15,178 nt of DNA. It comes from Oscillospiraceae bacterium. Its GTDB lineage: Bacteria > Bacillota > Clostridia > Oscillospirales > Ruminococcaceae. The stretch spans positions 1-15,178 of the forward strand of contig CAAGEZ010000008.1 of the NCBI GenBank assembly GCA_900768995.1, read 5' to 3'. Positions 1 to 6,801 of this stretch are shown in pieces. Each line of letters begins with the position of its first letter. Position 1 is the stretch's first letter. The position numbers and the translations under genes were made by a program. The notes under the pieces are model-generated. The model ran no database searches. It had not been told where the DNA came from and was given only the letters and a program-made list of their open reading frames with translations.

Positions 1-74
1 ACATTTCCCTTTTCGTCAAAAAGAACGGTCTTTGTTCCGCTTGTTCCAAGGTCAACGCCGATAACGTATTTCAT
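1..74 (-). CDS. xylB: Xylulokinase, N-terminal fragment (runs off the window)
   Basis: Only the first 24 codons are visible. They read M-K-Y-V-I-G-V-D-L-G-T-S-G-T-K-T-V, the N-terminal phosphate-1 motif (DxGTSxxK) of FGGY sugar kinases. The family includes glycerol kinase and others, but the position directly behind xylose isomerase makes xylulokinase (D-xylulose + ATP to xylulose 5-phosphate, cytoplasmic) the natural reading. The ATG at 74 abuts the TAA of the small upstream gene (75-77) with no gap. An AAGGAAG ribosome binding site lies inside the end of that gene, so translation is probably coupled. The family signature is seen directly. The substrate is inferred from context. Confidence 0.85.
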   Translation of the reverse strand, partial: MKYVIGVDLGTSGTKTVLFDEKGN

Positions 75-284
75 TTATTCATCTTCCTTTTTGTTATTAT
101 TCTTTTTATCGGAAATCTTTATTATGCCCACAAGGATATTTTCCCATATCATCGGTATAAAAATGCGGAGCAATGTTAATATTACAATAGCAGCCACTGC
201 AACCAGTGCAATTTTGCCGAGATTAGGAAAAATAATTTCGGTTATGAGCCGTTTTATAAAATCAGTTATACCCGATATATCCAT
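75..284 (-). CDS. Small single-pass membrane protein, unknown function
   Basis: This 69-residue protein has a hydrophobic segment at about residues 23-45 (G-K-I-A-L-V-A-V-A-A-I-V-I-L-T-L-L), bounded by an N-terminal amphipathic stretch and a highly charged lysine/glutamate tail (about 57-69). It is therefore predicted to be a one-pass or hairpin membrane protein. The start ATG at 284 lies three bases after the methyltransferase stop, with GAGAAG as a likely ribosome binding site. Its own stop abuts the xylB start. This tight packing argues that it is a real gene even though no family is recognised. It could be an accessory to sugar uptake or a regulatory small protein, but nothing in the sequence decides this. 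Confidence 0.65.
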   Translation of the reverse strand: MDISGITDFIKRLITEIIFPNLGKIALVAVAAIVILTLLRIFIPMIWENILVGIIKISDKKNNNKKEDE

Positions 285-287
285 AGC

Positions 288-1067
288 TTACTTCTCAGAC
301 TTTTTTGCAGTAAAGAAAAGTCTTGGGAATTTGTAGATGACCTCTCCGTTTTTCTGCATCGGCAGACGGCCTTTCAAACCTGCAATAATGTCCTGTTGGA
401 AATCCGCACACTGCTCATCGGTAAGCACTGCGAAATACGGACGGAGACCTGTTCCCTTGTACCACTCGATAATGTCCTCATATGAGCCCATTCGGTGATA
501 ATAAACGGTTTCCCATATGTTAAATATATTGGTGAGGTCGGAGAGAATATCAAAATAATCCTCCGCCGCCAGTATCTTTATTTTATGAACATCATCAAAA
601 AATCCGCTCCATTTGGGAGTGTCCGAAAGCTCTCTCACAACCGCATACACCGCAAGGTCATATGACACAGGGACCTGAACAGCAAGCACTCCCCCGTCAT
701 TTAACATTGAAAAAAGTGCGGGGATAAGCTTTTTATGGTCGGGTATCCACTGCAAGCAGGCATTTGAGAAAACAACATCAAATTTTCTGCCTGTGTCCAT
801 ATCAGCTGAGATGTTCATTTTTTCAAACCTGAGAGATGTTTCTTTATACCTTTCCCTTGCAGCTTCAAGCATATCCTCCGAGCTGTCAACGCCGAGAATA
901 TCAGCTTTTGGAAAGCGTTTCAGAAGATTTTCCGTGCTGTTTCCGGGGCCGCAGCCAAGGTCAATTATAGTTTTGGGCGATTCCAGCTTTATCTGTGCCG
1001 CAAGCTCTTCCGAGGGACGTGTTCTCTCATTTCCGAAGCGCATATACTGCCTGCTGTCCCATTTCAT
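288..1067 (-). CDS. tam: SAM-dependent methyltransferase, trans-aconitate 2-methyltransferase-like
   Basis: The protein has 259 residues, close to the usual Tam length. Its N-terminus (Y8-M-R-F-G-N-E-R-T-R-P) matches the Tam-family opening, followed by the class I SAM-binding motif D36-L-G-C-G-P-G-N43. An acidic residue at the end of the next strand (G-V-D-S-S) and the later F-S-N-A-C-L-Q-W-I-P-D segment also fit. Tam enzymes methylate trans-aconitate (a by-product of citrate chemistry) with SAM in the cytoplasm. The ATG at 1067 has a GGAG site nine bases upstream. The gene lies 67 bases behind xylA, separated by a hairpin, and three bases before the small membrane gene. A methyltransferase is unexpected in a xylose operon. 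The substrate assignment rests on N-terminal and motif resemblance only, so another small-molecule methyltransferase is possible. Confidence 0.75.
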   Translation of the reverse strand: MKWDSRQYMRFGNERTRPSEELAAQIKLESPKTIIDLGCGPGNSTENLLKRFPKADILGVDSSEDMLEAARERYKETSLRFEKMNISADMDTGRKFDVVFSNACLQWIPDHKKLIPALFSMLNDGGVLAVQVPVSYDLAVYAVVRELSDTPKWSGFFDDVHKIKILAAEDYFDILSDLTNIFNIWETVYYHRMGSYEDIIEWYKGTGLRPYFAVLTDEQCADFQQDIIAGLKGRLPMQKNGEVIYKFPRLFFTAKKSEK

Positions 1068-1088
1068 AAGCTATGTCTCCATTTACAA

Positions 1089-1117
1089 GTCAGCCCCCGT
1101 AAAATACAGGGGCTGAC
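1089..1117 (-). terminator. Stem-loop between xylA and the methyltransferase gene
   Basis: A nine-base-pair GC-rich stem (GTCAGCCCC at 1089-1097 against GGGGCTGAC at 1109-1117) is extended inward by GTA/TAC around an AAA loop, with one mismatch. On the minus strand it is followed only by TTGTAAATGG, so it lacks a good U-tract. It is more likely an mRNA 3'-end stabiliser, processing site or leaky attenuator for xylA than a full terminator. Confidence 0.55.
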
Positions 1118-1134
1118 GGATATTAGATTTTAAA

Positions 1135-2457
1135 TCAAAGGCTGAACATAATGTTGTTGAGGATAGACTCAAGCATTTCCTGTCTGCCGCTTGTGAGGGA
1201 AGCTGTTACTTCACCCTTTTCAAGAGCATACTTCTCGAGGTCAGCCATAGTAGCCTTGCCGCTGATGATGTCAGCGCCGATGCCTGTCTTCCAGGAAGCG
1301 TAGCGGTCATCAACAAACTTGTCGATCCTGCCGTCATCGATGATCTTCTGAGCGATCTTAAGACCGAGAGCAAATGTATCCATACCTGCGATGTAGCTGT
1401 GGAAGATATCCTCCATTGTGTAGGAACCTCTTCTTGCCTTTGCGTCGAAGTTGAGACCGCCGTTGGTGAAGCCGCCTGCCTTGATAACTTCATACATACA
1501 GAGAGCTGCATCATATACATTTGTGGGGAACTGGTCGGTATCCCAGCCAAGAAGAGGATCGCCCTGGTTTGCGTCGATAGAACCGAATACGCCGTTGTCT
1601 CTTGCAACTCTCAGTTCATGCTGGAAGGTGTGCTGAGCAAGTGTAGCGTGGTTTGCTTCAATGTTCATCTTGAAATCCTTGTCAAGGCCGTACTTGCGGA
1701 GGAAGCCGAGAACAGTTGCTGTATCGAAATCATACTGGTGCTTTGTAGGCTCCTTGGGCTTAGGCTCTATGTAGAAATCGCCTGTGTAGCCGATGGAACG
1801 AGCATAGTCAACGGTCATTCTCATAAGACGAGCCATATTGTCCTGCTCAAGAGCCATATTGGTGTTGAGAAGAGTCTCATATCCCTCACGGCCGCCCCAG
1901 AATACGTAGCCCTTACCGCCGAGCTTAACGGTTGCTTCAACAGCCTTCTTGATCTGAGCTGCTGCATATGCGAATACATCTGCGGAGGGGGATGTACCTG
2001 CGCCGTGCATATATCTGGGGTGATCGAAGCACTTTGCTGTGCCCCAGAGAAGCTTCTTGCCTGTTTCAGCCTGCTTCTTTTCAAGGTATGCAACTACCTT
2101 GTCAAGCTCTGCGTTTGTTTCTGCAAGTGAGCCAAACTCGGGAGAAAGGTCTCTGTCGTGGAAGCAGTAGTAGTCGATAGAAAGCTTGTCCATTATCTCA
2201 AAAGCAGCGTCAACCTTTGCTATAGCTCTCTTCTCGGGGTCTGTTTCGCCCCAGCTCTTGTCAGCTGTGCCGCAGCCGAACATATCTGTTCCGTCGCCGC
2301 CCATAGTGTGCCACCAGGAAAGAGCAAATTTAAGCTGCTCTCTCATAGGCTTGCCGTTTACTACCTCATCGGGATTATAGTACTTGAATGCAAGGGGATT
2401 TGTGCTGTTCTTGCCTTCATAGGGGATCTTGCCGATATTCTTAAAAAAATCGCTCAT
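1135..2457 (-). CDS. xylA: Xylose isomerase (class II)
   Basis: This 440-residue enzyme interconverts D-xylose and D-xylulose in the cytoplasm with two divalent metals. The full class II active site is visible: H100 and D103 in C-F-H-D-R-D, W187-G-G-R-E-G, metal ligand E231 with catalytic K233 (Y-I-E-P-K-P-K-E-P), E267 and H270 (N-I-E-A-N-H), D295, D306 and D308 (G-S-I-D-A-N-Q-G-D-P-L-L-G-W-D-T-D). The ATG at 2457 is chosen because GGAGG lies nine bases upstream. The in-frame TTG at 2472 falls at the ribosome binding site itself and is rejected. It sits 22 bases behind the GH3 gene. Length and motifs show no damage. Confidence 0.98.
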   Translation of the reverse strand: MSDFFKNIGKIPYEGKNSTNPLAFKYYNPDEVVNGKPMREQLKFALSWWHTMGGDGTDMFGCGTADKSWGETDPEKRAIAKVDAAFEIMDKLSIDYYCFHDRDLSPEFGSLAETNAELDKVVAYLEKKQAETGKKLLWGTAKCFDHPRYMHGAGTSPSADVFAYAAAQIKKAVEATVKLGGKGYVFWGGREGYETLLNTNMALEQDNMARLMRMTVDYARSIGYTGDFYIEPKPKEPTKHQYDFDTATVLGFLRKYGLDKDFKMNIEANHATLAQHTFQHELRVARDNGVFGSIDANQGDPLLGWDTDQFPTNVYDAALCMYEVIKAGGFTNGGLNFDAKARRGSYTMEDIFHSYIAGMDTFALGLKIAQKIIDDGRIDKFVDDRYASWKTGIGADIISGKATMADLEKYALEKGEVTASLTSGRQEMLESILNNIMFSL

Positions 2458-2479
2458 TGTTTTTTCCTCCAAATTAAAA

Positions 2480-4558
2480 TTAAAGATTTATTTCAGTGAC
2501 GGCACATTTATTGCCGCACAGAATTTCGCTTATTGCGTCGGGCTGATGTGTGCCCGCATAAAGGGTGAATCTGCTGCCAAAACGCTTTCTTTCGCCCTTT
2601 TCGTCCACAGCGGTGAATGCTCTTTCGGGAACGGGTATTGTAACAGTTACCTTCTCGCCCGCATCAAGGCTAATGCGCTTGAAACCGCAAAGGCTTACAT
2701 TGGTAACTGCATTTTCAGAGTAGTCCTTGATGTAAAGCTCAATAACGTCCTCGGTGGCATTCTTGCCCTTGTTCTCAGCGGAAACAACAGCAGAGCCGTC
2801 CTTGTACTCCACCGATGTGCATACGATGTCTCCGTAAGTCAGACCGAAGCCGAAGGGATAAAGCACATTGTTTTCCGCAAAGCGGTAGGTGCGGTTCTTC
2901 ATTGAGTAATCCGTAAATTCGGGAAGCAGCTCCGACTTTTCATAGAAGGTAACCGGAAGCTTGCCCGAAGGACTTACATCGCCGAAAAGAATTTCAGCAA
3001 GAGCCGTTCCGCCCTCAGAACCGGGGTACCATGCGTGGATAAGAGCGTCGGGAGCACATTCGGTATTTACAGCACTTCCCGCAGCGCATACCACAACCAC
3101 AGGCTTGCCTGTTTTCATGATCTTGTCAACGAGAATGCGCTGGCTTTCGGGGAGACGGATATCATTCTTGTCACCCGAGGAAAATTCGTTTCCTGTGTCG
3201 CCCTCCTCGCCCTCAATAGTGGAGTCAAGACCCACGCAGAGAATAACAACATCAGCATTTTCAGCTGCAGCCATAGCCTCCGCATATCTGTCACCGGGCA
3301 TTGCAAGACCCGATACCTTCTGCTTGTAAAGATGACAGCCCTCGGCATAGATGACCCTGCCGTCAAACCTGTTCTGAATACCCTCCAGGAAGGTGATGTA
3401 TCTGTCGGCAGTACCGTTGTAATTGCCTTCAAGAACAATTCTGCTGTTGCTGTTGGGACCGATAACTGCAATGGTATTGACCTTGTTTTTATCAAGGGGA
3501 AGAATGCCGTTGTTTTTGAGAAGAACCATTGACTTTTCCGCACATTCAAGAGAAACCTTTTTATGCTCGACACAGGAGACAATATTATAAGGAATATCAT
3601 CAAACTCGGTCTTATCGTCGAACATACCAAGTCTTATGCGTGTCCTCATAAGATGAACGCAGGCTTTTCTGATGTCCTCTTTAGTAACAAGACCCTCGTC
3701 TAAAGCCGCAAGCACATTAACATAAGTACAGCCGCAGTTCACATCGCAGCCTGCTGTAAGGGCAAGCGCAGCCGACTCCACCGCATTTTTCGTAAGACCG
3801 TGATGCTCGTGGAAATCCCTGATAGCCCAGCAGTCGGAAACGAAATATCCGTCAAAGCCCCATTCACTCAGCTTGCCCATAAGAAACTTGCTTGCGCAGG
3901 AGCCTTCTCCGTTTACCCTGTTGTATGCGCCCATTACGCTTTCGACCTTTGCTTCCTTAACAAGGGCTTCAAATGCGGGAAGATAGGTTTCCTCCATGTC
4001 CTTCTGTGTAGCCTCGGCGTTAAATTCATGCCTTATGGACTCAGGACCGCTGTGAACGGCAAAATGCTTTGCGCAGGCAGCGGTTTTCATGACCTCTCCG
4101 TCACCCTGCAGACCTCTTACATATGCCTTGCCGTTTTCGGCTGTAAGGAAAGGATCTTCGCCATAAGTCTCATGACCTCTGCCCCATCTCGGGTCTCTGA
4201 AAATGTTGATGTTGGGAGCCCAGAGAGTAAGTCCCTTGTAAATGTCCCTGTCATCGTATTTTGTGTAAGCGTTGTATTTTGCCCTCGCCTCGGTGGAGGT
4301 GATGTCTCCCGCCTTTTCCACAAGTTCGGTGTCAAACATGGCAGCCAAACCGATAGCCTGAGGGAACATTGTTGCAACGCCCGAACGTGCAAGACCGTGG
4401 AGACCCTCATTCCACCAGTTATACGCAGGAATGCCCAGTCTCGGGACAGAAGGAGCATCGTATCTAAGCTGACCCGCCTGCTCCTCAACGGTCATTTCAT
4501 CAACCAGAGCTTTCGCTCTTTCAAGGGCAGAAAGAGATTTGTCAAGATATTTTTTCAT
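2480..4558 (-). CDS. Glycoside hydrolase family 3, probable beta-xylosidase (cytoplasmic)
   Basis: The protein has 692 residues. The N-terminal (beta/alpha)8 domain (about 10-320) contains N-W-W-N-E-G-L-H-G (47-55), P-R-W-G-R-G-H-E-T-Y-G-E-D-P (123-136), K164-H165 and the nucleophile D242 in F-V-S-D-C-W. S-D-C at this site is the form typical of GH3 xylosidases, rather than the S-D-W or S-D-Y forms common in glucosidases. The alpha/beta sandwich (about 340-560) carries E-G-E-E-G-D-T-G-N-E (449-458), where the acid/base residue is expected. A fibronectin-III-like domain follows (about 575-690, after Y-P-F-G-F-G-L-T-Y). There is no signal peptide, so it should trim imported oligosaccharides inside the cell. 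The ATG at 4558 is preceded by AAAGGAA. Position ahead of xylA supports a xylose-releasing role. Arabinofuranosidase or mixed activity is possible. Confidence 0.9.
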   Translation of the reverse strand: MKKYLDKSLSALERAKALVDEMTVEEQAGQLRYDAPSVPRLGIPAYNWWNEGLHGLARSGVATMFPQAIGLAAMFDTELVEKAGDITSTEARAKYNAYTKYDDRDIYKGLTLWAPNINIFRDPRWGRGHETYGEDPFLTAENGKAYVRGLQGDGEVMKTAACAKHFAVHSGPESIRHEFNAEATQKDMEETYLPAFEALVKEAKVESVMGAYNRVNGEGSCASKFLMGKLSEWGFDGYFVSDCWAIRDFHEHHGLTKNAVESAALALTAGCDVNCGCTYVNVLAALDEGLVTKEDIRKACVHLMRTRIRLGMFDDKTEFDDIPYNIVSCVEHKKVSLECAEKSMVLLKNNGILPLDKNKVNTIAVIGPNSNSRIVLEGNYNGTADRYITFLEGIQNRFDGRVIYAEGCHLYKQKVSGLAMPGDRYAEAMAAAENADVVILCVGLDSTIEGEEGDTGNEFSSGDKNDIRLPESQRILVDKIMKTGKPVVVVCAAGSAVNTECAPDALIHAWYPGSEGGTALAEILFGDVSPSGKLPVTFYEKSELLPEFTDYSMKNRTYRFAENNVLYPFGFGLTYGDIVCTSVEYKDGSAVVSAENKGKNATEDVIELYIKDYSENAVTNVSLCGFKRISLDAGEKVTVTIPVPERAFTAVDEKGERKRFGSRFTLYAGTHQPDAISEILCGNKCAVTEINL

Positions 4559-4585
4559 TTTCTCTGATTCCTTTCAAGGATGATT

Positions 4586-5500
4586 TTAATTTATAAGTTC
4601 ATTAATGCGATTTCCGATATTGTCCATCATATCGGACGGCTCAGCATTATTACTGTTGTCAAGAAGACACCACTTTTCACAAAGCACAGCTTCCTCGCCG
4701 GTTGCAAATTTCCGCTTTTCGCCCAGAAACTCACATTCAAGGAAAAGATCGTTGGTGTAGACCTCAAAGTTGCAGGAAAAATCGGGATAGCAGACGTCCT
4801 TGTATTCGGAAATACATTTTGCGAAGATCTGCTCCTTAACCGCATACACCGCAAAGCCGTCCTCGAGATTAAAGCCCGACTTGAACGCCTTGCGAATAAA
4901 GGAATCCTGCCTTATGCGCACCATGGAATTGCTCATTCTGAATCTGCTGTCATAGATATCCGAGTAATCCCACAGGCTGATAACTCTGTTGGGGAGATAT
5001 CCTCTCTTGGCAGTATTTACGGGTATCATGCAAACTCCGCCGTCGGAAAGACTTGTTACCGACCAGGGAGCAAACTCTGTCTCTGACTCGGAAACATTTT
5101 TTATCCTGTGAGTGAGCTTTACCACAGGAGCAGTATCGTCAATCTCAATAATGACCGTAAATTCCTTGCCGAAGGGTGTTACAGGAGGAGTCAGGATAAG
5201 CCTATTGCCCTCTATGCTGCAGCTCACCGGGGCATTATCGGGATAATATGTCTCGGGATTTACCTCGGGAGCTATCCATATCCTGTGACCGCCGTAAGCC
5301 ACCCAGCTGCCGTATTCACCTGCAGGCTCGGTAAAGCGGCGTTCAACATCCTCAAACAGGACATTTTCCTTGCCCCTGCGGGCAAAATATATTATCCTCG
5401 GACCCAGATCCACTGTAACACCGAGAGAAATAAGACCGTTATCCAGAAATACGCAGTTTCCGAAATTCTTGTACTGCTTATTAGAAACTCTTACGCTCAT
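4586..5500 (-). CDS. DUF4380-like protein, galactose-mutarotase-type fold
   Basis: This is a 304-residue, beta-rich protein without signal peptide. The segment G70-G-H-R-I-W-I-A-P-E79 followed by T-Y-Y-P-D-N-A-P-V resembles the conserved core of DUF4380 proteins, which share the aldose-1-epimerase/galactose-mutarotase superfold. Other matching features are L-G-P-R-I-I (32-37) near the N-terminus and the F-A-P-W-S segment (143-147). Being first in the operon, it could be a sugar epimerase or a carbohydrate-binding protein for xylose or xylo-oligosaccharides, but no activity is established for this family to my knowledge. The start is taken at ATG 5500, with AAGAAGG 12 bases upstream. The TTG at 5512 directly abuts that site and is unlikely. 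The 27-base gap to the GH3 gene indicates co-transcription. Confidence 0.65.
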   Translation of the reverse strand: MSVRVSNKQYKNFGNCVFLDNGLISLGVTVDLGPRIIYFARRGKENVLFEDVERRFTEPAGEYGSWVAYGGHRIWIAPEVNPETYYPDNAPVSCSIEGNRLILTPPVTPFGKEFTVIIEIDDTAPVVKLTHRIKNVSESETEFAPWSVTSLSDGGVCMIPVNTAKRGYLPNRVISLWDYSDIYDSRFRMSNSMVRIRQDSFIRKAFKSGFNLEDGFAVYAVKEQIFAKCISEYKDVCYPDFSCNFEVYTNDLFLECEFLGEKRKFATGEEAVLCEKWCLLDNSNNAEPSDMMDNIGNRINELIN

Positions 5501-5534
5501 AGTATTGACCAACCTTCTTTAAAAGCTGCATTTA

Positions 5535-5556
5535 CGTCGGCAGAACGTGGGCAGAA
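5535..5556. repeat. Tandem 11-bp direct repeat in the xylose operon leader
   Basis: CGTCGGCAGAA (5535-5545) is followed immediately by CGTGGGCAGAA (5546-5556), ten of eleven bases identical. The period is about one helical turn. It lies roughly 40-60 bases downstream of the predicted start of transcription of the minus-strand operon, so it could be a protein-binding or RNA element. It may also be chance. Confidence 0.5.
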
Positions 5557-5602
5557 TATGTTCGTTTTCACCCTTTGTCCGTATGTCGTATTGAATGACT
5601 AA

Positions 5603-5632
5603 ATTATATAACAATCTCACGAGATTTACCAA
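5603..5632 (-). promoter_or_regulatory. Predicted sigma-A promoter of the xylose operon
   Basis: On the minus strand, TTGGTA (complement of 5627-5632) is spaced 18 bases from a perfect TATAAT (complement of 5603-5608). The predicted start of transcription is near 5596, giving a leader of about 96 bases to the ATG at 5500. The spacer is almost filled by a 14-base palindrome, listed separately. Confidence 0.75.
5613..5626. promoter_or_regulatory. Palindromic operator candidate inside the xylose operon promoter
   Basis: AATCTC (5613-5618) and GAGATT (5621-5626) form a perfect inverted repeat around a two-base centre, lying exactly between the -10 and -35 boxes. A protein bound here would block RNA polymerase. 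Its right half is repeated as CGAGATTT at 5679-5686, 59 bases away. The binding protein is unknown. Confidence 0.5.
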
Positions 5633-5717
5633 TCGTTTTTTGCGTTTTTGATTTCACATATTGTGCTATTTTTTTATGCGAGATTTGTATGGCTTTACAA
5701 AAAACAGGTCAAATGTA

Positions 5718-5746
5718 TTGCCTTTTTATACAAGACGTGTTATTAT
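5718..5746 (+). promoter_or_regulatory. Predicted extended -10 promoter of the AraC-family gene
   Basis: TTGCCT (5718-5723) is spaced exactly 17 bases from TATTAT (5741-5746), preceded by the extended -10 dinucleotide TG at 5738-5739. Transcription would start near 5753, leaving a leader of roughly 118 bases before the ATG at 5871. Confidence 0.65.
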
Positions 5747-5870
5747 AGTAATATAAACGTTACAAAAATTGTGCCGATGATACCAAAATTTATTACAAGA
5801 TATCAATTTATGCCGCTATTTCAAAGCTTTTGCTTGAAAAATTACAACAAAAAGGAAAGGTGAGGCTTAT

Positions 5871-6734
5871 ATGATCGTACATCTTAACGGCGACTACGAA
5901 ACAGTCGATTATGTTCCAAACCGAAGCGTTCTGTTATACGACAATAATGAGGATGAGGAATATCCTCTCCACTGGCACAACGCCATAGAAATAATCATGC
6001 CCCTCACAAACGGCTTTGAGGCTGTATGCGCGGGCAAGGATTATAAGCTTTCCGAAAGGGATATCCTGATAATCCCCGGGGGCACTCTTCACAATCTGAA
6101 AGCACAGTCGGGCAGAAGGATCATCTTCCTGTGCGACAACAATTCCTTGGCGGCAAACCCCGCACTGTCCGAGCTTTATTCTGTCCTTTCAGAGCCTGTG
6201 CTCATAAATTCGGATTATGACAAGGAATTTCTAAAATCCATGAATCATATCCTGGAGGAGATATACGTTCTGTATTCAAATTACACCGACATAACCGAGG
6301 TGTATATCTACATTAAGCTGGTAACTCTCCTTGCAAGGATAAAGGAGTATCAGCTAAACGAGATAAAATACGATGACGGCGGAAAATATATGGACAAATT
6401 CAATCTGATACTCAAATATATTGAGCAGAATTATGCAAACGATATTACTCTTGAAAAGCTTGCCGATATCGCAGGCTACAGCCCATATCATTTTTCAAGG
6501 ATATTCAAAAAATACAGCAACACGACCTTTATCAACTTCCTGAACCGACGCCGAATAAAGGCAGCCGAGCTTCTTCTCCTTGAAAGCGGCAGCTCCATAA
6601 CCGATGTGGCAATGCAGGTAGGCTTTGCAAGCCTCACCACCTTCAACCGAGTGTTCAAAAGCATAAACGGCTGCACTCCCTCGGAATACAAAAAGCTTTA
6701 CAGAACCACTCAGACATCGAAAAGATTTACATAA
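5871..6734 (+). CDS. AraC-family transcriptional regulator with cupin-like sensor domain
   Basis: The protein has 287 residues. The N-terminal AraC-type cupin (about 10-90) shows H34-W-H36-N-A-I-E40 and R-D-I-L-I-I-P-G-G-T-L-H74. The C-terminal DNA-binding domain (about 175-277) has two helix-turn-helix units: D-I-T-L-E-K-L-A-D-I-A-G-Y-S-P-Y-H-F-S-R (191-210) and S-I-T-D-V-A-M-Q-V-G-F-A-S-L-T-T-F-N-R (242-260), ending with P-S-E-Y-K. It is intact. The start is supported by AGGTGAGG five bases upstream. It is transcribed divergently from the xylose operon, whose promoter region carries repeats, so it probably activates that operon and perhaps the transporter, in response to a sugar bound by the cupin. 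Family assignment is firm. The effector and the targets are inference. Confidence 0.93.
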   Translation: MIVHLNGDYETVDYVPNRSVLLYDNNEDEEYPLHWHNAIEIIMPLTNGFEAVCAGKDYKLSERDILIIPGGTLHNLKAQSGRRIIFLCDNNSLAANPALSELYSVLSEPVLINSDYDKEFLKSMNHILEEIYVLYSNYTDITEVYIYIKLVTLLARIKEYQLNEIKYDDGGKYMDKFNLILKYIEQNYANDITLEKLADIAGYSPYHFSRIFKKYSNTTFINFLNRRRIKAAELLLLESGSSITDVAMQVGFASLTTFNRVFKSINGCTPSEYKKLYRTTQTSKRFT

Positions 6735-6743
6735 CCAATAACA

Positions 6744-6791
6744 AACACCGCACATTTATGAAATGCTCCCATTTCATAAATGTACGGTGTT
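6744..6791. terminator. Bidirectional terminator hairpin between convergent genes
   Basis: AACACCG (6744-6750) pairs with CGGTGTT (6785-6791). After one C/A mismatch, 14 further pairs (6752-6765 with 6770-6783) close on a four-base CTCC loop. The plus-strand exit is CTTGTTGTC and the minus-strand exit is TTTGTTATT, so the U-tract is better on the minus side. It would end both the AraC gene and the diguanylate cyclase gene, whose stop lies about ten bases away. Confidence 0.8.
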
Positions 6792-6801
6792 CTTGTTGTC
6801 A

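Larger units (their letters stand above)
5501..5870. other. Divergent control region between the xylose operon and the araC-type gene
   Basis: This 370-base AT-rich interval holds two back-to-back promoters (minus at 5603-5632, plus at 5718-5746), a 14-base palindrome in the minus promoter, an 8-base direct repeat CGAGATTT at 5620-5627 and 5679-5686, and a tandem 11-base repeat at 5535-5556 in the xylose operon leader. A smaller repeat, ATTGTGC, occurs at 5660-5666 and 5768-5774. The layout is typical of a locally acting regulator and its target. No coding region is supported here. Confidence 0.7.

Noticed and set aside
1651..1694. Gln at position 275 of xylose isomerase (L-A-Q-H-T-F-Q-H-E) where Gly is common
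   Set aside because: This position varies among class II enzymes and all catalytic and metal-binding residues are intact.
1399..2130. 243-codon open frame on the plus strand opposite xylA
   Set aside because: It is antisense to a fully conserved enzyme, Cys-rich, without ribosome binding site, and is explained by the codon bias of xylA.
2458..2472. TTG upstream start for xylA giving five extra residues
   Set aside because: The TTG overlaps the GGAGG ribosome binding site that serves the ATG at 2457.
3800..4567. 255-codon open frame on the plus strand opposite the GH3 gene
   Set aside because: It lies wholly within conserved GH3 sequence and shows no recognisable domain or start signal.
5558..5575. 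Possible CcpA catabolite-response (cre) site, TGAAAACGAACA on the minus strand
   Set aside because: Only the left half fits the cre consensus; the right half lacks the required W-W-W-C-A pattern.
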